Below the pieces are notes generated by a model. That model searched no databases, was not told the origin of the DNA, and was given only the letters and a program-made list of their open reading frames with translations. Shown in pieces: positions 50,119-57,133 of a DNA stretch of 64,000 nucleotides. The translations under genes and the position numbers were made by a program. Numbering within the stretch: the first letter of the stretch is position 1; the number at the start of each line of letters is the position of its first letter. Source of the DNA: Radicibacter daui (GTDB lineage Bacteria; Pseudomonadota; Alphaproteobacteria; Radicibacterales; Radicibacteraceae); assembly GCA_030657355.1 (NCBI GenBank), contig CP131056.1, forward strand, positions 3,988,501-4,052,500, written 5' to 3'.

Positions 50119-50847
50119 TCAGCCCGCGCTGCCGCCACGCCGGCGGCGGGCAAACAGCGTCAGGCATTCGACACCCAGCGAGAAGGCCATCGCGGTATAG
50201 AGATAACCGCGCGGAATGTGGAAATGCAGGCCGTCGGCCACCAGCGCCACGCCGACCATCAGCAGGAAGGCGAGCGCCAGGATCTTGACGCTCAGATGCT
50301 TCTCCACGAAACGCGCCACCGGCTCGGATGCCACCAGCATGACGATGATGGCCAGCACCACCGCCGCAATCATCACCGGCAGGTGCTGCGACATGCCGAC
50401 GGCGGTGATGACGCTGTCGAGCGAGAAGACGATATCGAGCATGACGATCTGGGCCACTGCCGCGCCGAAGCTGCTGGCCTTCGCACCGCCACCGCTGCCG
50501 GTCTCTTCATGCCCGTCGACCGTATGGGCGATTTCCATCGTGCCCTTGACGATGAGAAACAGGCCGCCGCCCAGCAGGATGATGTCGCGCCAGGAGATGT
50601 CGAGATCGAACAGCGTGACGATCGGTTTTGTCAGCGACACGATCCAGGCAATGGAGGCCAGCAGCGCGATGCGCATGACCAGCGCCAGGATCAGGCCGAT
50701 GCGGCGGGCCATCGGCTGCTGCGCCGGCGGCAGGCGCGAGGAGACGATCGACAGGAAGATGATGTTGTCGATGCCGAGAACGATCTCCAGCACGGTCAGG
50801 GTTGCCAGCGAGAGCCAGGCTTCCGGGCTGGTCAGGAGGTCGAGCAT
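50119..50847 (-). CDS. TerC/YgdQ-family integral membrane protein
   Basis: This 242-aa membrane protein has about seven helices and two acidic-motif repeats typical of TerC: LEIVLGIDNIIFLSIV near the N-terminus and IVMLDIVFSLDSVITAVG in the middle. The aspartates in these motifs are thought to bind divalent metal, linking the family to manganese export. The C-terminus (PRGYLYTAMAFSLGVECLTLFARRR) is typical of the YgdQ branch. There is no tellurite gene cluster. It is in its own unit next to rpmB. Confidence 0.9.
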   Translation of the reverse strand: MLDLLTSPEAWLSLATLTVLEIVLGIDNIIFLSIVSSRLPPAQQPMARRIGLILALVMRIALLASIAWIVSLTKPIVTLFDLDISWRDIILLGGGLFLIVKGTMEIAHTVDGHEETGSGGGAKASSFGAAVAQIVMLDIVFSLDSVITAVGMSQHLPVMIAAVVLAIIVMLVASEPVARFVEKHLSVKILALAFLLMVGVALVADGLHFHIPRGYLYTAMAFSLGVECLTLFARRRRGGSAG

Positions 50848-51040
50848 AAGGGTCAGTTTCCCCGTAAGGCGAAGGCTGTTGCCGGCGGAATTTCCGGGAC
50901 AAGGCCCCTCGCCCTGCCGTTACCGCCCGCGCTCATGTGGGAGCGCGGCGCCGATTTTCCAGCACCTGGCGATACATTTTGTCGCAAGGTCATCCTGCCG
51001 CCACCGCCCGGAGCACCTGCTGCGGCCTTGGTATTCGCAC

Positions 51041-51082
51041 AAAACAAAACCCGCTGCCGTTTCCGGCAGCGGGTTTTGTTTT
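51041..51082. terminator. Terminator of rpmB
   Basis: A perfect 19-bp stem (51041-51059 with 51064-51082) with a 4-nt loop ends in T4 or A4 in either direction. This is one of the strongest in the window and fits a highly expressed ribosomal-protein gene. Confidence 0.92.
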
Positions 51083-51127
51083 AGGGCAGCGCCCTGATCA
51101 ACGCCCCTTTTCAGGAAGCAGTAAAGA

Positions 51128-51424
51128 TCAGGCGGCTTCCTTGTCGGCGAGCGCCTTCTTGATCTGGCGCTTCAGACGACGGGCCTCAACAGAGAGGTCC
51201 TCATCCTTGGTGCCGACCAGGAACGAGTCGATGCCACCACGGACATCAACAGTGCGGATCGCATGGGTAGACAGACGCAAACGGACAGTACGCTCCAACG
51301 CCTCACTCAGCAGCGACGTGACCTGCAGGTTCGGCAGGAAGCGGCGCCGGGTCTTGTTGTTGGCGTGGCTGACGTTGTTGCCGGTCTGAACGCCCTTGCC
51401 GGTAACGGCGCAACGACGGGCCAT
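51128..51424 (-). CDS. rpmB: 50S ribosomal protein L28
   Basis: This 98-aa protein begins [34 protein letters not shown], the invariant L28 opening. The basic C-terminal extension ([40 protein letters not shown]) is the long alphaproteobacterial form. GGAGTTTG precedes the ATG at 51424. A promoter and strong terminator make it a single-gene unit. Confidence 0.96.
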   Translation of the reverse strand: MARRCAVTGKGVQTGNNVSHANNKTRRRFLPNLQVTSLLSEALERTVRLRLSTHAIRTVDVRGGIDSFLVGTKDEDLSVEARRLKRQIKKALADKEAA

Positions 51425-51519
51425 AGCTTCAAACTCCGACTTCAGATCGCTGGAAGCGATCGGGATCATCCATTAAAACAAGACGGGCGCCACAAAGGGA
51501 CGCCCTGTTCGAGGGCTGG

Positions 51520-51548
51520 TGTGTAGCGATGCGAACGCCCGACGTCAA
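51520..51548 (-). promoter_or_regulatory. Predicted promoter of rpmB
   Basis: On the minus strand TTGACG (51543-51548), a 17-nt spacer and TACACA (51520-51525) form a near-consensus housekeeping promoter about 100 nt upstream of the rpmB start. Confidence 0.55.
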
Positions 51549-51767
51549 GCACGGCCGTACATGCGATGCCGTTCAATATGCATAAGATTGTGCAGGGCGG
51601 GACAAAAAGCCGCTCCTGGAAGCACGATGACAAGAGCTCCACGGGTGCGCCGCCGGGCGTGGCCGGGCTGGAATGGCTCAAATCCGCAAAAGACAACCCA
51701 TTGAAAAACAACAAACAACACCGATTCATCTCGATAACGACCTGTCAAGCATTTTTCGTAAAAAACC

Positions 51768-51796
51768 TTGTGCCGACAGGCGACTAACGTTATAGT
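51768..51796 (+). promoter_or_regulatory. Predicted promoter of the unknown gene pair
   Basis: TTGTGC (51768-51773), an exact 17-nt spacer and TATAGT (51791-51796) on the plus strand would start transcription about 42 nt before the ATG at 51845. Confidence 0.55.
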
Positions 51797-51844
51797 CATT
51801 TCTAATCAGGTAGAATTTTTGTGTCGTCGGGGAGACGCAGCAGG

Positions 51845-52450
51845 ATGCTCGACCCTCTCTCTTCGGCGCCAGGCCTAGTCGTGTCCGGCAGAGCGGCAGC
51901 CCCGCAGGTGCCGTCAGGATCTTCGCAAAGGGCGCCTTCAGTCCCGCCGGCTGCAGCAAGTGCAGCGCCGGACCCTTCTTTGCACCCCAATTCAGCTGCT
52001 TCCAGCGCCCGCGTGACCGGCAGCGGCGACGGATCGCTGTTCAAGGCACAGCTCATCGCATCGGGTGATTCGGGGCGTCCCGCCACCACCGCGGCCGCTA
52101 CGTCCGGCGATTCCGGTAACGATGCCACCCAGCAGATCAGCCCGGAAGAGCGAGCCCGCCAGGCCGAGGAAGAGCGCGAGCGGCAGCAAATCCAGCTGCA
52201 TGAAGCGCTTGCCGGCAATGGCCTCGTCGATGCGCCGGAAGTGGAGCTGTTTGCTGAACTCAGCGGCCTTGATGCCGCCGATGTGCGCGCAGCCGTTGCC
52301 GGCGCCAGCCCCGGCGCACTCGATCTACCCATCATTCCCCTGCAGCATCCGGTCGCCGTGGCGCAGCAGGCCAGCACCGAATCGGCACAGGAAGGCGGCC
52401 TCAGCCTGCAAGGCAGCACCGCCCTTCTGCATCTCGACCTCGTAACCTGA
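51845..52450 (+). CDS. Cysteine-free, Ala/Ser-rich protein of unknown function
   Basis: This 201-aa protein has no cysteine and no signal peptide. The first ~90 residues are low-complexity and rich in Ala, Ser and Pro. A charged helix (SPEERARQAEEERERQQIQLHEALAGN) lies in the middle and leads into a short hydrophobic C-terminus (DLPIIPLQHPVAVAQQ ... STALLHLDLVT). GGGGAG lies 10 nt before the ATG; an in-frame GTG at 51821 is the alternative. It precedes another unknown gene by 37 nt and shares its promoter. I do not recognise the family. A disordered adaptor or secretion-linked protein would fit the composition. Confidence 0.7.
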   Translation: MLDPLSSAPGLVVSGRAAAPQVPSGSSQRAPSVPPAAASAAPDPSLHPNSAASSARVTGSGDGSLFKAQLIASGDSGRPATTAAATSGDSGNDATQQISPEERARQAEEERERQQIQLHEALAGNGLVDAPEVELFAELSGLDAADVRAAVAGASPGALDLPIIPLQHPVAVAQQASTESAQEGGLSLQGSTALLHLDLVT

Positions 52451-52487
52451 AAGCCCACGCCAAAAGCGGGGGGAGGTTTAGCCAATC

Positions 52488-53177
52488 ATGGCCGTCAACT
52501 CGATCAGCAACCCAGCCTATAATGTCCTGACCCCGAGCGGTGCCGGCAATGTCAGCACAGCGAGCGGAACGGGCAGCAGCAGCTCATCTTCCTCCAGCAC
52601 GTCGAGCGACTCGAATGCCGCCGACCCGCTGGCAGGAACGGACGATTTCACGCGCGGGCTTGCCGAAAGCAACCCGGACCTTACCAGTGCGCTGACGACC
52701 CTGCGCACCACCTCGAGCCTGCTCGGTCTTGCCGACAGTTCGGTGAACACGGCCCTCTTCAATGCCAGTTCCAGCGCGTCCAACCCTTACCTTTCGGTCC
52801 TGAGCGCGGCCTACCTCGATCCGATCAACGAGGCCTATGGCAACTTCCTCAAGACACAGGCGGGTAGCGGCAGCGATGTCGGCAGCAGCACTGTCGAGTT
52901 GACCGACAATGTTTCGGCCGTCGTGACCGGCGTTGCCGATGCCGGCAACTACACGGTGAGCTACGACAAGGACAAGAAGCAGTTCTCCATCACCGATGGC
53001 ACCACCACGGTGACGACGGCACTGCCGACCGCAAACAGCGACGGCACCCGCACGCTGGACTTCAAGAATGGCATCACTCTCAACATCGGCAAGGGCTTCA
53101 ATGCCAATGCCGATTTCGAGGATCAGGCCTTCTCCGTCTCCTATGCGGACGACGACAGCTCCAGCTCAAACGGCTGA
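52488..53177 (+). CDS. Cysteine-free, Ser/Thr-rich acidic protein of unknown function
   Basis: This is a 229-aa protein with a strongly acidic, Ser/Thr/Asn/Gly-rich composition and no Cys. After a Ser-rich segment (eight consecutive serines near residue 30) come helical ESNPDLTSALTTLRTTSSLLGLADSSVNTALFN and then a beta-rich part (STVELTDNVSAVVTGVADAGNYTVSYDKDKKQFSITDGTTTVTTALP). It ends with SYADDDSSSSNG. The composition resembles secreted or surface-exposed proteins that lack a classical signal peptide. GGAGGT lies upstream. It is the second gene of the pair. I do not recognise the family and give no function. Confidence 0.72.
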   Translation: MAVNSISNPAYNVLTPSGAGNVSTASGTGSSSSSSSSTSSDSNAADPLAGTDDFTRGLAESNPDLTSALTTLRTTSSLLGLADSSVNTALFNASSSASNPYLSVLSAAYLDPINEAYGNFLKTQAGSGSDVGSSTVELTDNVSAVVTGVADAGNYTVSYDKDKKQFSITDGTTTVTTALPTANSDGTRTLDFKNGITLNIGKGFNANADFEDQAFSVSYADDDSSSSNG

Positions 53178-53219
53178 TTGAATTCCCGCCGCGCGCGGGC
53201 AGGCAGATCGCAGGACAAA

Positions 53220-53249
53220 AAAACGGCCCCGGAATTCCGGGGCCGTTTT
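53220..53249. terminator. Perfect 30-bp palindromic terminator
   Basis: The sequence is exactly self-complementary over 30 bp with an EcoRI-type GAATTC core and A/T tails on both sides. It terminates the unknown gene pair (plus) and lpd (minus). Confidence 0.92.
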
Positions 53250-53277
53250 CTTTTCAACCAGGCTCGGGAGCCGATCC

Positions 53278-54681
53278 TCAGATGTGGATCGCCCGCGCAT
53301 CAACGGCCAGAGCCGCTTCCTTGATGGCTTCGGCGAGCGTCGGATGGGCATGGCAGGTGCGCGCCACGTCCTCGGCCGAACCGCCGAACTCCATGATGGC
53401 CACGATCTCGTGGATATTCTCGCCGGCATTGGGGCCGATGATGTGGCAACCCAGCACGCGGTCGGTGGTGGCATCAGCGAGAATTTTGACGGAGCCATCG
53501 GTCTCGCCGACAGCCCCGGCGCGGCTGTTGGCCAGGAACGGGAACTTGCCGACCTTGTAGGCGATGCCTGCTTCCTTCAGCTGCTCTTCCGTCTTGCCCA
53601 CGCTTGCCACTTCCGGCCACGTGTAGACCACGCCCGGAATGACGTCGTAATTCACATGGCCCGCCTGGCCGGCGTAAATCTCGGCCAGCGCCATGCCTTC
53701 GTCCTCGGCCTTGTGGGCGAGCATCGGGCCCTTCACCACATCGCCGATGGCATAGATGCCGTTGACGTTGGTCTTGAAGTGATCATCGATCACCACCTTG
53801 CCACGCTCGACGGTCACACCGACCGCATCAAGGCCGAGGCCGTCGATATAAGCGCGGCGGCCGACGGAGACGAGCACCACGTCGAATTCCTGGGTCTGGG
53901 CTTCACCGCCGGCAACCGGCTCCCAGGTCAGCGACACGCCGCCGGCCGTCTTGGCAGCACCGGTCACCTTGGTGCCGGTCAGCACTTCCATGCCCTGCTT
54001 CTTGACGATCTTGGCCATGTCCTTGGCAGTGCCGACATCCATGCCGGCCAGGATGTTATCGAGGAATTCGACAACAGTGACCTTGGAGCCGAGGCGATGC
54101 CATACGGTGCCCAGCTCAAGGCCGATCACGCCGCCGCCGATCACGGCAAGGCGGCCTGGAACCTTCTCCAGCGCAATGGCGCCGGTAGAGGACACGATGG
54201 TCTTCTCGTCGATCTCGAGGAACGGCAGGCTGGAGGGCTCGGAACCGGTAGCGATGGTGATGAAGCGCGTCTTGAGCGTGCTGACGGCGCCATCGGCGCC
54301 CGTCACTTCAACCGTGTCACCGGCGGTGATGCGGCCGGCACCCTTGACCCAGGTAACCTTGTTCTTCTTGAACAGGCCTTCCACGCCGCGCGTGAATTTG
54401 GAGACGACGCCGTCCTTGCGCTTCATCATCGTGGCGAGATCGAGGGTCGGCGCCCCAACGCCGATGCCATGCTCGTCCAGATGAGCAGCCTCGACAAACT
54501 TCTCGGAGCTCTGCAGCAGCGCCTTGGAGGGGATGCAGCCGACATTGAGGCACGTACCGCCGAGCGTCGCGCGCTTCTCCACGCAGGCGGTCTTGAGGCC
54601 GAGCTGCGCACAACGGATGGCGTGCACGTAGCCACCGGGACCGCTGCCGATAACGACAACGTCAAACTGCTGATCGCTCAT
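53278..54681 (-). CDS. lpdA: Dihydrolipoyl dehydrogenase (E3)
   Basis: This 467-aa flavoprotein re-oxidises dihydrolipoamide of the 2-oxoglutarate dehydrogenase complex with NAD+. The redox-active disulfide is Cys44-Cys49 (GGTCLNVGCIPSK), the FAD motif is VVIGSGPGGYVHAIR and the NAD fold is LAVIGGGVIGLELGTV. The C-terminal His-Glu dyad lies in CHAHPTLAEA. It follows the suc genes on the same strand with a binding-protein gene in between. No E1/E2 of pyruvate dehydrogenase is visible, so this E3 may be dedicated to the 2-oxoglutarate complex. Confidence 0.96.
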   Translation of the reverse strand: MSDQQFDVVVIGSGPGGYVHAIRCAQLGLKTACVEKRATLGGTCLNVGCIPSKALLQSSEKFVEAAHLDEHGIGVGAPTLDLATMMKRKDGVVSKFTRGVEGLFKKNKVTWVKGAGRITAGDTVEVTGADGAVSTLKTRFITIATGSEPSSLPFLEIDEKTIVSSTGAIALEKVPGRLAVIGGGVIGLELGTVWHRLGSKVTVVEFLDNILAGMDVGTAKDMAKIVKKQGMEVLTGTKVTGAAKTAGGVSLTWEPVAGGEAQTQEFDVVLVSVGRRAYIDGLGLDAVGVTVERGKVVIDDHFKTNVNGIYAIGDVVKGPMLAHKAEDEGMALAEIYAGQAGHVNYDVIPGVVYTWPEVASVGKTEEQLKEAGIAYKVGKFPFLANSRAGAVGETDGSVKILADATTDRVLGCHIIGPNAGENIHEIVAIMEFGGSAEDVARTCHAHPTLAEAIKEAALAVDARAIHI

Positions 54682-54807
54682 CTTCTGAAATTCCTGCTTC
54701 GGGTAACCGATAGAGGCGAAAGTGTAAGGGTTTGGTTCCGGCGTTATATCAACCGACGCGCGGTCGGGGCAACGCCGGTGGCCGCATGCCTGATGCTTAT
54801 TGAGTGC

Positions 54808-55644
54808 TTATTGGCCGGGATTTTCTTCGTTCCCGTCCGCAGGCGGCAATTCCGACTTGTTGGCGAAACCTTCGCCGGACGGGTCTATCTGCGCCAGCAC
54901 GGCATCGACGCGGCCGGCATAGTCCTGCCGGCGAAAATAGATCGGATAGAGATTGGGGGTGAAAAGCGGATACTCGAAGACCTTGATGTTGGGCAGCGTC
55001 TCTTCCACCAGCGCCCGCAGGATCCTTCGCTCCCCCACCATGAGATCCACCCGCTCGCGTTGCGCCATCAGCACCTGAACCGGTGACTGGGTCTCTTCGT
55101 GATAATTGGGGGCCGCCGCCACAACGTCCCGAAACGCGTCTCCAAGCACCCGGTGTGCTCCTGGAAAAGCAATGATGCGCCAGTTGAGCAGATCGGCCAC
55201 CGTCTGCGGTGGCGGCTCCAGCGGGCGCAAGGCGATGGCGACGTTGCGATAGACGAGAAACGGACGCGTCGGATAGATGCCCTCATGACTGGCCGGCAGG
55301 CCGGGGGCCACGACATCGACATCCCCGCTCGCAAGCGCAATGGTCAGCCGCAGGGCCGGCAGGGAAACCGGCTGCATGGAAAAGCCGGCGCGCCGCAATA
55401 TCTCGCCAACCAGCGCCACTTCGCTGCCGGCAAGGCCGCCATCGCTTGCCTGCACCACCAGAGGTTCGATCGGACGAAAACCGATCCGCAGTGTCGTAAG
55501 CCTGCCCTGCGCCGCCGGATCGTCGGCACGGGCGGCCGTCGCTCCCCACAGGGCCGCAAAAGCGAGCAACAAGGCAAGGCCGGCGCCGGATACACGACGG
55601 CGCCCTTTTCTCTTCTGTGAGGGAGACAAGGCTTGCGGGTGCAT
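54808..55644 (-). CDS. Family-3 periplasmic solute-binding-like protein
   Basis: This 278-aa exported protein has a basic N-terminus followed by a hydrophobic signal segment (SGAGLALLLAFAALWGATAARA). It then has a bacterial extracellular solute-binding protein family 3 fold: IGFRPIEPLVVQASDGGLAGSEVALVGEILRRAGF ... LRLTIALASGDVDVVAPGLPASHEGIYPTRPFLVYRN. No permease or ATPase gene is adjacent. It lies between sucB and lpd on the same strand, an unusual insertion. The family normally binds polar amino acids or acts as a sensor. It may be an orphan binding protein. Confidence 0.83.
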   Translation of the reverse strand: MHPQALSPSQKRKGRRRVSGAGLALLLAFAALWGATAARADDPAAQGRLTTLRIGFRPIEPLVVQASDGGLAGSEVALVGEILRRAGFSMQPVSLPALRLTIALASGDVDVVAPGLPASHEGIYPTRPFLVYRNVAIALRPLEPPPQTVADLLNWRIIAFPGAHRVLGDAFRDVVAAAPNYHEETQSPVQVLMAQRERVDLMVGERRILRALVEETLPNIKVFEYPLFTPNLYPIYFRRQDYAGRVDAVLAQIDPSGEGFANKSELPPADGNEENPGQ

Positions 55645-55702
55645 CGCGAGAGAATAACCCGCCGAACGGCCAAAGACACCGCCCCATAAGGACAGGATAA
55701 CA

Positions 55703-55738
55703 AATTAAAACGCCGCCCCTCCATGGGAAGGGGCGGCG
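55703..55738 (-). terminator. Terminator after sucB
   Basis: A 10-bp GC stem (55711-55720 with 55729-55738) is followed on the minus strand by TTTTAATTT. It closes the sucA-sucB unit before the binding-protein gene, so that gene and lpd probably need another promoter. Confidence 0.85.
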
Positions 55739-55777
55739 CTTTCAGGGCTTACCGAATTTCCGGCTGCAGGCCGGGAA

Positions 55778-56998
55778 TTACAGATCCAGCAGCAGGCGGC
55801 GCGGATCCTCGATCGCATCCTTGATGCGGACGAGGAAGGTCACCGCTTCCTTGCCGTCGACGATGCGGTGGTCGTAGCTCAGCGCCAGATACATCATCGG
55901 GCGGATTTCAACCTTGCCGCCAATCGCCATCGGACGTTCCTGGGTCTTGTGCATACCCAGGATGGCCGACTGCGGCGGATTGAGGATCGGGGTCGACATC
56001 AGCGAGCCGTACACGCCGCCATTGGAGATGGTGAAGGTGCCGCCGGCCATGTCCTGCATGGTCAGCTTGCCGTCACGCGCCTTCTTGGCGTAATCGCCGA
56101 TGCTCTGCTCGATGCCGGCGAAGCTCAGCTCGTCGCAGTCGCGCAGCACCGGGGTCACGAGGCCCTGCGGGCCGCCGACGGCCACGGAGATGTCGTAGAA
56201 GTTCTTGTAGATGATGCTGTCGCCGGAGATCTCGGCATTGACCGCCGGGATTTCCTTGAGCGCGGCAACCGCAGCCTTCACGAAGAAGCTCATGAAGCCA
56301 AGGCGCACGCCATGCTTCTTCTCGAAGCCGTCCTTGTACTCGTTGCGCAGCGCCATGACGTTCGTCATGTCGACCTCGTTGAAGGTCGTGAGCATGGCAG
56401 CGGTGTTCTGCGCTTCCTTGAGGCGGCGGGCGATGGTCTGACGCAGGCGCGTCATCTTGACCTTCTCTTCGCGCTCACCGGCTTCACGCGCCGGACCCGT
56501 CGCAACCGGAGCGGCAACCGGGGCCGGAGCAGCGGCAGCGGCCGGCTTGGCGGCAGCGGCCGGCTTGGCGGCAGCCACATCTTCCTTCAGCACATGGCCC
56601 TTGGGGCCGCTGGCGGAAACGCTGGCAAGGTCAACGCCCTTGTCGGCGGCCAGCTTGCGCGCGGCCGGGGAGGCAGCCACCTCGCCCGCCGGAGCGGCAG
56701 CCGGGGCCGCAGCGACCGGCGCCGGTGCAGCGGCAGCAGCCGGCTTGGCCGCAGCGGCAGCACCTTCGGTGATCACGCCGATCACGGTGCCAACCTCAAC
56801 GGTATCGCCCTGCTTGGAGATGATCTCGCCCAGCACGCCGGCGGCGGTGGCGTTCACTTCGACGGTGACCTTGTCGGTCTCCAGCTCGCACAGCGGTTCA
56901 TCGACGGCGACGGCATCGCCAACCTTCTTCAGCCACTGGGCAATCGTCGCCTCGCTGACCGATTCACCCAGAGCGGGCACTTTGATTTCAGTTGCCAT
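55778..56998 (-). CDS. sucB: Dihydrolipoyllysine succinyltransferase (E2 of 2-oxoglutarate dehydrogenase)
   Basis: This 406-aa core enzyme of the 2-oxoglutarate dehydrogenase complex has an N-terminal lipoyl domain with the lipoylated Lys43 (ETDKVTVEV), then an Ala/Pro-rich linker, a peripheral-subunit-binding domain ([20 protein letters not shown]) and the catalytic domain with [14 protein letters not shown]. The Ala-Pro linker repeats ([10 protein letters not shown]) are typical mobile hinges. It follows sucA by 135 nt with a hairpin in the gap. Confidence 0.96.
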   Translation of the reverse strand: MATEIKVPALGESVSEATIAQWLKKVGDAVAVDEPLCELETDKVTVEVNATAAGVLGEIISKQGDTVEVGTVIGVITEGAAAAAKPAAAAAPAPVAAAPAAAPAGEVAASPAARKLAADKGVDLASVSASGPKGHVLKEDVAAAKPAAAAKPAAAAAPAPVAAPVATGPAREAGEREEKVKMTRLRQTIARRLKEAQNTAAMLTTFNEVDMTNVMALRNEYKDGFEKKHGVRLGFMSFFVKAAVAALKEIPAVNAEISGDSIIYKNFYDISVAVGGPQGLVTPVLRDCDELSFAGIEQSIGDYAKKARDGKLTMQDMAGGTFTISNGGVYGSLMSTPILNPPQSAILGMHKTQERPMAIGGKVEIRPMMYLALSYDHRIVDGKEAVTFLVRIKDAIEDPRRLLLDL

Positions 56999-57090
56999 GG
57001 TTTCTCGACTTTCGCGTTTCCTGGGACTGATCTTTTAAAGATTATGCCGCAGGTTTCTTGCCTGAAGCTTTCTTCGCATAAAAGACCGTC

Positions 57091-57121
57091 GGGGCCGGAC
57101 CCTTGATCCGGATCCGGCCCC
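57091..57121 (-). promoter_or_regulatory. Intercistronic hairpin between sucA and sucB
   Basis: A perfect 9-bp GC stem (57091-57099 with 57113-57121) lies in the 135-nt gap. It has no T-run in the direction of transcription, so it is more likely an mRNA-stability or processing element than a terminator. Confidence 0.45.
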
Positions 57122-57133
57122 TCCTGTCTTGGT

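Larger units (their letters stand above)
51425..51844. other. Divergent regulatory region between rpmB and an unknown gene pair
   Basis: These 420 bases carry two predicted promoters pointing outwards (listed separately) and a GC hairpin (near 51484-51504) in the rpmB leader that could take part in autoregulation. I see no supported gene. The central part is moderately AT-rich. Confidence 0.55.
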
